A DNA stretch of 64,000 nt from assembly GCF_014905415.1 (NCBI RefSeq), contig NZ_BNEO01000004.1, positions 62,001 through 126,000 on the forward strand, in the 5' to 3' direction. This document shows, piece after piece, positions 17,727 through 27,735 of the stretch. The translations under genes and the position numbers were made by a program. How positions within the stretch are numbered: position 1 is the stretch's first letter; every line of letters starts with the position of its first letter. The notes beneath the pieces were generated by a model. That model did no database searches and had not been told where the DNA came from. It saw only the letters and a program-made list of their open reading frames with translations. The stretch is from Virgibacillus salexigens (lineage in GTDB: Bacteria > Bacillota > Bacilli > Bacillales > Amphibacillaceae).

Positions 17727-17831
17727 CTTCTTATCTTCATGCAGCATGCATCTGGAATTGGCACAGTACGTATGAAAAGTCTGTTGCCGAGGCTTCCAAG
17801 GGCCAGTCCCTCCACCTCTCTGGATAAGAAG
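17727..17831 (-). ncRNA. SAM-I (S-box) riboswitch
   Basis: The minus strand shows the S-box core AGAGAGGTGGAGGGACTGGC, then GAAGCCTCGGCAACAG, enclosed by P1 arms CTTCTTATC and GATAAGAAG. SAM binding stabilises P1 and frees the terminator that follows, so the gene is expressed when SAM is low. Confidence 0.95.
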
Positions 17832-17966
17832 TTATACGATTAATTTAATTATTGAAAATAAGATTACCGTATATACATTGTCTTGTCAACATTATTATTT
17901 TAAAACTTCAAATTTTCTTTATTCATGATATGCTAGAGTTATAAAATAGAAGAGGAGATGAGTGGT

Positions 17967-18884
17967 ATGCGCAAATTAAAGTTGGGAAAGAGTGACCTAT
18001 TTGTTTCTAACCTTGCATTTGGCTGTATGCGGCTAACTCAATTGTCTGTAATGGAAGCGGAAAAATTACTTCACCATGCATTGGGTCTTGGAATCGACTT
18101 CTTTGATCATGCAGATATCTATGGCGGAGGGCATTCCGAAGAAATATTTGCTAAAGCTATTCAAATGCGTCCTTCGGTACGAGAAAAAATGAAAATTCAA
18201 TCAAAGTGTGGAATACGAGAGGGGTTCTTTGATTTTTCTAAAAACCATATAGTAGAATCAGTAGATGGAATACTTAAACGTCTCCAGACAGAGTACCTTG
18301 ATGTATTATTACTCCACCGTCCGGATGCGTTAATGAAACCTGAAGAGGTGGCAGAGGCATTCCAAGTTCTTAAAGATAGTGGTAAAGTTAGACAATTCGG
18401 TGTGAGTAATCATAACCCATTACAAATAGAATTATTAAAGCAATACGTTGCACAAGATTTAATTGTTAATCAATTACAATTCAGTATTATGCATTCTGGA
18501 ATGGTCGATGCAGGTCTGCAAGTAAACACGCAGCATGTAAATGGAATAAATCGAGATGGAAGTGTATTAGATTATTCTCGAATTAATCATATGACAATAC
18601 AAGCTTGGTCACCATTTCAATATGGATTCTTTGAGGGCGTTTTTATTGATAATGAAAAATTCCCTGAATTAAATACAAAGCTTATGGAAATAGCTGAAAC
18701 ATACGGAGTAACAAAAACAGCAATTGCTATTGCATGGATTCTACGTCACCCTGCAGGAATTCAACCTGTTGTAGGTACGATGAATCAAGAGCGTTTGTCA
18801 CTAATAGCAACAGCATCTGACCTTCAGATTACTCGAAAAGAGTGGTATGACATTTATCAAGCAGCAGGAAATAAACTGCCATAG
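17967..18884 (+). CDS. Aldo/keto reductase (YdhF-like)
   Basis: This 305-residue NADPH-dependent oxidoreductase has a TIM barrel and the catalytic set Asp (FFDHADIYGGGHSE), Tyr in the same motif, Lys (IQSKCGIREG) and His (LLLHRPDALMKPEEVA). The GKVRQFGVSNH segment is the family signature. ATG 17967 is preferred to 17958 because GAGGAG lies nine bases before it and touches the earlier ATG. The physiological substrate is unknown. It is monocistronic, followed by a terminator. Confidence 0.87.
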   Translation: MRKLKLGKSDLFVSNLAFGCMRLTQLSVMEAEKLLHHALGLGIDFFDHADIYGGGHSEEIFAKAIQMRPSVREKMKIQSKCGIREGFFDFSKNHIVESVDGILKRLQTEYLDVLLLHRPDALMKPEEVAEAFQVLKDSGKVRQFGVSNHNPLQIELLKQYVAQDLIVNQLQFSIMHSGMVDAGLQVNTQHVNGINRDGSVLDYSRINHMTIQAWSPFQYGFFEGVFIDNEKFPELNTKLMEIAETYGVTKTAIAIAWILRHPAGIQPVVGTMNQERLSLIATASDLQITRKEWYDIYQAAGNKLP

Positions 18885-18911
18885 TCAATAAACACAATGT
18901 TTCATTTTCGG

Positions 18912-18940
18912 GATGAAGAACCGCTTCATTCTATTTTTTT
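18912..18940 (+). terminator. Terminator after aldo/keto reductase gene
   Basis: GATGAAG pairs with CTTCATT around a five-base loop, followed by CTA and a run of seven T residues. Confidence 0.65.
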
Positions 18941-19013
18941 CGAAACCCATGAATCAATCTACTGAAAAAAAGGCGTTATTTCCCATCTTACTATGAAAAT
19001 GAGGAGTACAACC

Positions 19014-19712
19014 ATGTATCAAAACTCAGAGCGTTTTCTTACTGCATTCAACCGAATAGAAAAAATGCTACGTGCGTTATTAATTCATAAGAAAGATGTA
19101 GGTTTCTCTAAGGCTGTAAAAATACTTAGAAATTCTAACGCCCTCGTTCGCGAATATAGTGATAATCTTTTGGAGTTTGCAGAACTACGAAATGCTATCG
19201 TACATAATAAATTAGATATGACACATGCCATTGCAGAACCGCATGATGCAATTGTGGAGAGAATTGAAGAAATTGAAATAGAATTAAATGAGCCAAAACG
19301 GGTAACTCCTTTATTTTCTAGGCAAGTACTTTGTTATCAGAGTAACGATCCTTTAAATCAACTTTTAACAATTATTCATGAAAAACAGTTATCTAAATTT
19401 CCTATTTATCAAGGAGATACGTACAAAGGATTATTAACCCAAAAGGGGATAACGAACTGGCTAGCTAGTAAAAAGCAAGAAGAGTCATTTGCTAAGAGTA
19501 GTTGTCAACTAGAAGAGATCTTGCCATTTGAAAAACAAGATAATTCTCGTTTTATACATCATGGAATGACAATATATGAGGCCATAGAAATTTTTAAAGA
19601 ACATACAAGTAAAGGAAGGCGACTAGAAGCATTGCTCATTACCAAAAATGGTAAACCTTCCAAACAATTATTGGGTATGATTACCGCGTGGGATATTTTG
19701 GAAATATCCTAA
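19014..19712 (+). CDS. CBS-domain protein with N-terminal helical region
   Basis: This is a 232-residue soluble protein. The first 90 residues are helical and polar with an RNAIVHNK motif reminiscent of HEPN/DUF4145-like helical domains. Residues 95-230 read as a pair of CBS motifs (KFPIYQGDTYKGLLTQ and LLGMITAWDILEIS). CBS pairs bind adenine nucleotides in relatives. The start at 19014 follows GAGGAG by seven bases. The exonuclease gene follows after 29 bp, so they may be co-transcribed. Function is not assigned. Confidence 0.75.
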   Translation: MYQNSERFLTAFNRIEKMLRALLIHKKDVGFSKAVKILRNSNALVREYSDNLLEFAELRNAIVHNKLDMTHAIAEPHDAIVERIEEIEIELNEPKRVTPLFSRQVLCYQSNDPLNQLLTIIHEKQLSKFPIYQGDTYKGLLTQKGITNWLASKKQEESFAKSSCQLEEILPFEKQDNSRFIHHGMTIYEAIEIFKEHTSKGRRLEALLITKNGKPSKQLLGMITAWDILEIS

Positions 19713-19741
19713 TATTGAATAAAAGAAAGAAGAGGAGAAAT

Positions 19742-20353
19742 ATGAGGGTTGTCTCGATTGATTTTGAAACAGCAAATGAAAAAAGATTTAGTCCATGTGC
19801 AGTGGGGATAGTAGTTTTAGAGGATGGAAAAATTATTGATGAATTCTATCATTTAATTAATCCACTTATGCATTTTAATTCTATGAATATTCACGTGCAT
19901 GGAATTAATGAAGCTGATGTCGTGGGTGAACCGACGTTTCCTGAAATTTGGCCATCGATCAAATCGTATTTAAGAAGTGGTTTAGTAATTGCGCATAATG
20001 CTAGTTTTGATATGAGTGTTATTCGGCAAACACTTGATTATTTTGGATTACCCTATCCTGAAATGAATTATCTTTGTACCGTTGGATTGTCCAAGCAATT
20101 TTGGCCCGACTTAACTAATTATAAGTTACATACACTAGCGAACTTTCTACAGATGACGTTTAATCATCATCATGCGCTTGAGGATGCCAGAGTAGCAGCA
20201 GCACTATTTCATCATGCGTTTAGGGAAAGTGAAGCCAAATCATTAGAACCATTTTTAGATAGATGCAATTTACAAACTGGTAGAATTTATGAGCGAGGAT
20301 ATGTTACTCCAAAGAAAAAAAAGAAAAATCAACCTAAACGAATATATATTTAA
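19742..20353 (+). CDS. 3'-5' exonuclease, DEDDh (DnaQ/PolC epsilon-like)
   Basis: This 203-residue nuclease has Exo I SIDFETANE (Asp and Glu), Exo II VIAHNASFDMSVI (Asp) and Exo III HHHALEDARVAA (His and Asp), the complete DEDDh set. It ends with a lysine-rich tail. Such stand-alone exonucleases remove 3' nucleotides from DNA or RNA. The start at 19742 follows AGAGGAGAAAT; the longer frame from 19688 overlaps the previous gene and is not used. Confidence 0.88.
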   Translation: MRVVSIDFETANEKRFSPCAVGIVVLEDGKIIDEFYHLINPLMHFNSMNIHVHGINEADVVGEPTFPEIWPSIKSYLRSGLVIAHNASFDMSVIRQTLDYFGLPYPEMNYLCTVGLSKQFWPDLTNYKLHTLANFLQMTFNHHHALEDARVAAALFHHAFRESEAKSLEPFLDRCNLQTGRIYERGYVTPKKKKKNQPKRIYI

Positions 20354-20697
20354 ATGGATGGAGGAATAACTAAAACGAGTAGCTGCATCGGCATCATCAT
20401 AATTGCAAGAAATAAGCCATGCTTTCCGCCGAAACGATAACTTTGGTAAACAAACAATACCTACTCGCATCAAGCTTCGGACGGCTTATTGTTCCTCAAA
20501 AATTATCCTTATTTCATTCCTTTTGGCAGTAAGATATTTCAAAAAAATAACGTTAAAATCCCAACTACCATCCGAAGTAATTGGGATTTTGCTTTGTTTA
20601 AAACCAAGCTTCTTGCTTTTATTAAATATCTGAATTAAACTAAAAAAAAGAAAATTCTATCTTTTTATATAAATTTTATCATTTGAGGGGTGAGTAA
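20354..20697. other. Intergenic stretch with inverted repeats and a terminator
   Basis: No gene is seen. The stretch holds interleaved inverted repeats: CGAGTAG (20376-20382) with CTACTCG (20461-20467), and AATAAGCC (20411-20418) with GGCTTATT (20483-20490). The internal GCTTTCCGCCG is reminiscent of the dispersed repeats elsewhere in the window. A ten-base stem AAAATCCCAA/TTGGGATTTT at 20555-20590 is a likely terminator. Confidence 0.5.
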
Positions 20698-22299
20698 ATG
20701 AACACGCAGGCAAATGTACATGATGAAATGAAAATGATTCAACGTGCAAGACGGAACACGCTTAGTGATATACTCTCACGGACAGCAGCTAGAATGCCAG
20801 ATAAAAACGCAATCGCTTACAATGGGGTGACAGTTACGTACAAGGAATTAGATACACTAGTAACTCTCACAGCATATGGTTTTAAGAGAGATGGGATGGG
20901 TAAAGGAGATATGATCATTGTCATGTCGAAAAACAGCTTGGACTTTGTGATAGTCAATTTTGCTCTTGCACGTATTGGGGCAGTGATGATCCCAATTAAT
21001 TATATGTTGAGTACAACGGATACAGCTTACATTATTGAACATGCGAAAGCTTCGGGATTTATCGCATCTAAAGCGTACGCGGATGTACTAGATATTTCAG
21101 CGAAGGAAAAAGCGAAAGAAATTAAATATCGGTATATAATGGAGAACAGTGAAGACCAGGTAGAAGGATGGAAGAACTTAAAGGATATACAAGATGGGCA
21201 CAATTCTAATGCAAAGATTGAAGTTGAAATTGCTGATGATGACCTCTGTCATGTGTTATATACAAGTGGTACAGAATCACGGCCAAAAGGGGTTATGCTC
21301 ACGCATAAAAGCATCATGAACGAATACGCAAGTTGTGTTTTCAGTGGAAAAATGGAAAGCGATGACATTATGATTCATGCATTGCCACTATATCATAGCG
21401 CGCAATTACATGTATTTTTAGGTCCGAGTATATATATTGGATGCAGTAGTATCATCCTTGAAAAAGCTACTCCGGAGTTGATTCTTAAAACAATTGAAGA
21501 AACTGGTGCATCACAGCTATTTTGTCCTCCTACTGTATGGATAGCGATACTCCGTCATCCTGATTTTGAGGTGCGAGATTTATCTACACTAAGAAAATGT
21601 TATTATGGCGCAGCAATTATGCCAAGAGAAATACTAAAAGAATTGTCGAGTCGATTGCCAAACGCAAAATTCTGGAACTTATATGGTCAAACAGAGGTTG
21701 CACCACTAGCCACTGTCTTGCAACCGGAAGACCAGTTAAGAAAGATTGGTTCAGCTGGAACGCCATCCTTATATGTTGAAACAAGAATTGTGAACGACCA
21801 GGATGAGGAAGTTGCCCGTGGAGAAGTTGGTGAGATTGTGCATCGAACACCACATGCAATGAAGGGGTATTTATATGATCCAGTTAAGACTCGTGAAGCC
21901 TTTCGGAATGGTTGGTTCCATAGTGGTGATCTAGGAAAGATGGATGAGGAAGGGTATATTACGATTATTGATCGTAAGAAAGATATGATTAATACGGGTG
22001 GAATAAATGTTTCAAGTAGAGAGGTAGAAGAAGTAATTTATCAATTGGAAGGAGTATCAGAGGTCGCTGTTATAAGTATTCCGGATCCATACTGGATTGA
22101 AGCGGTTACGGCAATTATTGTCCCCAAAAAAGATGTAACGTTATCGAAAGAAGTGGTTGAGCAATTTTGTAAGGAGCATTTGACCAGATTTAAAGTTCCT
22201 AAGTATGTGACCTTTACAGATGCATTGCCAAAGAACCCGAGTGGAAAAGTACTTAAGCGTGCACTACGTGATCAGTATGAAATATTAAATAAAAAGTAA
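20698..22299 (+). CDS. Acyl-CoA synthetase (AMP-forming)
   Basis: This 533-residue adenylate-forming enzyme activates a carboxylic acid to its CoA thioester with ATP. Motifs in order are YTSGTESRPKGVMLTHKS (A3 phosphate loop, about 190-207, with ES in place of the common TG), NLYGQTEVAP (A5), HSGDLGKMDEEGYITIIDRK (A7/A8) and NPSGKVLKR (A10 lysine). The length fits fatty-acid and related acyl-CoA ligases. GAGGGGTGAG precedes the ATG. It stands alone, so the acid substrate is not predicted. Confidence 0.88.
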   Translation: MNTQANVHDEMKMIQRARRNTLSDILSRTAARMPDKNAIAYNGVTVTYKELDTLVTLTAYGFKRDGMGKGDMIIVMSKNSLDFVIVNFALARIGAVMIPINYMLSTTDTAYIIEHAKASGFIASKAYADVLDISAKEKAKEIKYRYIMENSEDQVEGWKNLKDIQDGHNSNAKIEVEIADDDLCHVLYTSGTESRPKGVMLTHKSIMNEYASCVFSGKMESDDIMIHALPLYHSAQLHVFLGPSIYIGCSSIILEKATPELILKTIEETGASQLFCPPTVWIAILRHPDFEVRDLSTLRKCYYGAAIMPREILKELSSRLPNAKFWNLYGQTEVAPLATVLQPEDQLRKIGSAGTPSLYVETRIVNDQDEEVARGEVGEIVHRTPHAMKGYLYDPVKTREAFRNGWFHSGDLGKMDEEGYITIIDRKKDMINTGGINVSSREVEEVIYQLEGVSEVAVISIPDPYWIEAVTAIIVPKKDVTLSKEVVEQFCKEHLTRFKVPKYVTFTDALPKNPSGKVLKRALRDQYEILNKK

Positions 22300-22359
22300 T
22301 TCTTTATCGTAGGCATACATTACAGTATTTTTGTCAGACTATAAATGGAGGTGTTTTTT

Positions 22360-22500
22360 ATGACTAAAGAAAAAGAACCATATCAAAAACGAAATGCACA
22401 AACAAGTGTAAATCCACAAGGCTTATCAGAAGATACGGCAGATCAACAACCTAAATCACAATTAGAACAACGAGCAAAGAAAAAGAACACAAAAATTTAA
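22360..22500 (+). CDS. Small hydrophilic protein, 46 residues
   Basis: This short gene encodes MTKEKEPYQKRN... ending in KKKNTKI, very rich in Lys, Gln and Asn and with no Cys or Trp. A strong ATGGAGGTG lies seven bases before ATG 22360 and the next gene begins three bases after the stop. Its composition resembles minor small acid-soluble spore proteins, but no family signature is recognised. Support is the ribosome site, codon use and position. Confidence 0.6.
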   Translation: MTKEKEPYQKRNAQTSVNPQGLSEDTADQQPKSQLEQRAKKKNTKI

Positions 22501-22503
22501 GAG

Positions 22504-22761
22504 GTGAAGAAGATCGACCATACATTAAAATATCTTAGAGAATCCTTGTCTAACTACATGGATAATGCGTATTGTCAAACGATCGTAGGAAAAATGGAAC
22601 AAGGTCATTTTGCAAGTGAAGTAGCCTTTGTTAAACAGTTGAGTGAAGAAGAATTAACGTATTTAAATGATGTATTGGAAAATGAGATAAATTATGCAAA
22701 AGAAGTACAATTCGATAATCGCGTAAAAGAATTAACAGAAGTCTACGAACAATTATTTTGA
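22504..22761 (+). CDS. Small uncharacterised protein, 85 residues
   Basis: The 85-residue product is helical and acidic (SEEELTYLNDVLENEINYAKEV), without signal peptide or membrane segment. Translation as drawn begins at GTG 22504, three bases after the previous stop. The only strong ribosome-site sequence, AGAGGTG, overlaps this GTG, so the exact start is uncertain. It is probably co-transcribed with the 46-residue gene. I do not recognise the family; sporulation-related small proteins are one possibility. Confidence 0.6.
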   Translation: MKKIDHTLKYLRESLSNYMDNAYCQTIVGKMEQGHFASEVAFVKQLSEEELTYLNDVLENEINYAKEVQFDNRVKELTEVYEQLF

Positions 22762-22829
22762 ATAATCCTTCTTTGAATTTAGGATAATTTTACCATTGAT
22801 TATTCATTTCATAACGTATAATATAAATA

Positions 22830-23065
22830 TTACAAGCTACGTTGTACGTATTTAATTAAGTTTTAACCTCTAATGAATGAATAGGGAGTTTTACATCGGA
22901 ATTCTAATGTCGAGCCGTCCATGAACGGAAGGCAGGACAATTTCTGCAAACACCCACTTAGCGAAGTGGTGGTTTAAAACTTTTTATTAGATAATACGGC
23001 AAATGTGGCCTGTTACTATTATACGTAAATAAAGTAGACCAGTTTCTAATGAAACTGGTCTTTTT
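22830..23065 (+). ncRNA. Candidate structured non-coding RNA with terminator
   Basis: The stretch has no reading frame. A TATAAT box lies at 22817-22822, with TTGATT 15 bases upstream. Long-range arms AAGTTTTAACC (22858-22868) and GGTTTAAAACTT (22971-22982) enclose several hairpins, including CCACTT/AAGTGG (22954-22969). It ends in a ten-base terminator stem GACCAGTTTC/GAAACTGGTC (23037-23060) with five T residues. No gene follows on this strand for over 1.1 kb, so it is not a leader of an adjacent gene. I could not assign an RNA family; a 6S-like RNA is one option. The remaining 23066-23298 holds nothing clear. Confidence 0.5.
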
Positions 23066-23298
23066 GGTTTCCTTAGTAATTATAAATTTTACGACTGTGG
23101 TATGGCTGATGCGACCAACGAGCCTAACGAGTCTTCTCGTACTTATTCGCTGAAAACAAAGCATAAAATCGAACAGGTGCCATACTGATGATCGTTATGC
23201 AGCAAATTCTAAGGAGAATCTCGCTTTTTAGCGGTCAGTGATTAGGTTGCTCTTATTAGAACAGCGTCAAGCGCTTGGTTGGTATCCATATGAAAAGC

Positions 23299-24057
23299 TT
23301 ATATATTTGTGATTCCAAAACGCTCTTCAGATAACTGCTTGAACGAATGCGTATCTAATTTTAGTTTATTCTTTTTCCCATTTTTTATTTCCGTGAATGT
23401 ATCTTTTGTTAGTGTAATGTGCCCTTCTTCCGTTAGTTTAGATAGTAATACGCTATGATTGAATGGAGAATTAGGATGAGAAGTAATGGTTTCTCTTACT
23501 TGATTAACATCATTTTCGTCTACAGCGTTTGTAAAGAATGCATATCCTGCTTGAATGAGATCATTCTGATATTTCACTAGTTGATAATCACCTCTATCTG
23601 TATGCTTTTGAGTGATTTGAAAATCTCCTGTTGTTGCATGGATTATCTCGCCGCTAAGCGGAATTGGCTGCAATGCTAGATGCGAACCGAATCCAACATC
23701 AACAATATACTTCCGTTGGTTAATAGATAGAAGGTTGGCAATATGTGTCCCTTTGATCCCGTTTTTAGGTACAGTAATCGTGGCCGTAATCATTTGTACA
23801 TCAAATCCCAATTCTTTTAGTAAATAGTAAAAAAACGGATTTAATTCATAGCAGAGTCCACCCCGCTGCTGATTTATTATTTTCTGTTGTAAATTGGTGC
23901 GGTTAATAGTCAATGCCCGTTTATTGATAACATCAATGTTTTCAAAGGGAATATGCCTGGCAAATTGGTGCATGAGTGTGGATATATTGTTGAAATCAAT
24001 TCGATTTGATTGCTCATAGTGGATACGTTGAAAAAGTTTATGAGTAAATTCGTTCAT
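23299..24057 (-). CDS. nat: Arylamine N-acetyltransferase
   Basis: This 252-residue enzyme transfers acetyl groups from acetyl-CoA to arylamines or hydrazines. The catalytic triad is visible as Cys69 in RGGLCYELN, His105 in KGTHIANLL and Asp120 in YIVDVGFGSH. Length is near the bacterial NAT norm (about 250-280). The gene is isolated and convergent with the putative RNA. An AGAGGTGATTT site precedes the ATG. Confidence 0.9.
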   Translation of the reverse strand: MNEFTHKLFQRIHYEQSNRIDFNNISTLMHQFARHIPFENIDVINKRALTINRTNLQQKIINQQRGGLCYELNPFFYYLLKELGFDVQMITATITVPKNGIKGTHIANLLSINQRKYIVDVGFGSHLALQPIPLSGEIIHATTGDFQITQKHTDRGDYQLVKYQNDLIQAGYAFFTNAVDENDVNQVRETITSHPNSPFNHSVLLSKLTEEGHITLTKDTFTEIKNGKKNKLKLDTHSFKQLSEERFGITNI

Positions 24058-24212
24058 TATAAATCACCTCTCTCACACTAATCATAAAACATAGCTAGGT
24101 ACTATGAAACCTATTCAACCTATATATAATAAAATCTGATCATATTGGATTTGAAACGGATATTAGCATTTGTTCTCACATTCACTTAATCTATTACCAG
24201 GGAGGGATTACA

Positions 24213-24584
24213 TTGTCTTTTCAACTGGAATGTTTTGATCATGTTCAACTAGCAGCTCCATGTAATGGAGAGGAGCAAGCAATTGCATTTTACCAAGGGA
24301 TTTTAGGAATGGAGCTGATCGATAAGCCAGAACCATTACGAAAAAATGGCGGTGTTTGGTTTCAAGCAAGATCGCTACAAATACATGTTGGTATAGAAGA
24401 TCCGTTTAAACCTTCTAGAAAGGCACATCCAGCTATTCGTGTTCAACATATACAGGAGTTAAAAAACCGATTCGTATTGAGTCAAATTAATGTCATAGAA
24501 GATCAATTATTGCCTGGAGCAAATCGATTTTATGTAGTTGATCCATTCGGTAATCGCCTTGAATTTTTAGAATGGAAAATATAG
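24213..24584 (+). CDS. VOC-superfamily (glyoxalase/dioxygenase fold) protein
   Basis: This 123-residue protein is a single vicinal-oxygen-chelate module: FDHVQLAAP with a metal-type His near the N-terminus, FYQGILGMELIDKP, VWFQARSLQIHVGIE and the closing YVVDPFGNRLEFLEW. The His, His and Glu of these blocks could bind a divalent metal. The TTG start at 24213 follows GGGAGGGA at good spacing. Substrate is unknown. Confidence 0.82.
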   Translation: MSFQLECFDHVQLAAPCNGEEQAIAFYQGILGMELIDKPEPLRKNGGVWFQARSLQIHVGIEDPFKPSRKAHPAIRVQHIQELKNRFVLSQINVIEDQLLPGANRFYVVDPFGNRLEFLEWKI

Positions 24585-24670
24585 CCTATCAAAATTATTG
24601 GAATGTTAGTTTTATTAGGGAGGGGGTTGTTAAATCACACTCACATGCTATACTAATTACATTCAAATAA

Positions 24671-26793
<2,123 letters not shown>

Positions 26794-26907
26794 ACGTAAA
26801 AGATAAGACAATAACAGAATACCATCTGTACTCAGCTTGTAGAGAACCCCCTGTGTTTTTCTACAGGCTTTTTAACTGGATGACGTATGTCGTTCTCTTG
26901 GTTATGG

Positions 26908-26959
26908 AAAAAGACGCTCTGTATCTAGCTAAGTTAAGCTAGATACAGAGCGTCTTTTT
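26908..26959. terminator. Long perfect hairpin terminator between pbuX and sodC
   Basis: A 23-base perfect stem beginning AAAAAGACGCTC encloses a six-base loop and ends in five T residues, so it can act on either strand. It lies between the convergent pbuX and sodC genes. A weaker imperfect stem precedes it near 26840-26870. Confidence 0.9.
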
Positions 26960-27035
26960 ATATGTTGCTAGGTAGCTGTTATTCGCCCCTATTCATTTTT
27001 ATATTTCAGATTCTGTATAATGCTTAAAAGTTAGA

Positions 27036-27524
27036 TTACCTGCCTTGAATAACACCGCAAGCTAATCGTTTTCCTGCATCACCCGCTGGCTGAGTACGGT
27101 AATCATCAGGCGATTGATGAATGATGATTGCTTTTCCGATAACATCAGTTGGAAGAAACTTATTGGTGAAGAAGCAGATATACGCAAAGCCATTGTTGGA
27201 AAATAGAACAGGGAAATCACCAGCATGGTTACCATGTGGTTGATCTGTTGGATTCCAGTGCTCTCCTGCCTCTTGGAAAGGGTTTTGTTGATCACCTATT
27301 TGACAGCTGTCGTTTTCATGAAGATGAAATCCATGAGGCCCGATCGGTCTTCCGTCTCCTTGTCCGGCTTGATATGGCGGAAGCCCTTCGATTTGAGCAC
27401 AAACCATGGTTCCGTTGTAGACTTGTTGAAACGTTACGAAACCGTTAATTTCAGGAGCTAAAGGGCCACCATTAATTTCAGCGAAAACTTGGTCCACTCG
27501 ATGTGGGTAATAGTTATAATACAT
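27036..27524 (-). CDS. sodC: Cu/Zn superoxide dismutase-like protein
   Basis: This 162-residue protein has the Cu/Zn SOD fold. All metal ligands are present: His67 and His69 (GFHLHE), bridging His89 (GEHWNP), His97, His100 and Asp103 (HGNHAGDFP), and His136 (IIIHQSPDD). The Cys74/Cys156 disulfide pair and the active-site Arg of GKRLACGVI are also there. Unusually, the N-terminus (MYYNYYPHRVDQV) shows no signal peptide or lipobox, so export is not evident. It may act in the cytoplasm or on the spore. Confidence 0.88.
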   Translation of the reverse strand: MYYNYYPHRVDQVFAEINGGPLAPEINGFVTFQQVYNGTMVCAQIEGLPPYQAGQGDGRPIGPHGFHLHENDSCQIGDQQNPFQEAGEHWNPTDQPHGNHAGDFPVLFSNNGFAYICFFTNKFLPTDVIGKAIIIHQSPDDYRTQPAGDAGKRLACGVIQGR

Positions 27525-27735
27525 GTTGTACTCCCCTTTACATACTCACTTCGTTTTTATTCATTCTATGCTCTTGCCCATAAAGCTGTTCTCGCGTAAA
27601 CGGTAATAATCAAATACGATTAACCATGTATGGATAACGCAGGCTAACTTATTGTAAAAAAAGATATATCTGTTAAAATGAAAGGTACTTTTTAAGAGGA
27701 TTATACTTTAAATTTCAACGAATAGGGGGGAAAAA

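Noticed and set aside
20403-20633. 76-residue open frame between exonuclease and acyl-CoA synthetase genes
   Set aside because: Overlaps inverted repeats and a terminator, with no ribosome site.
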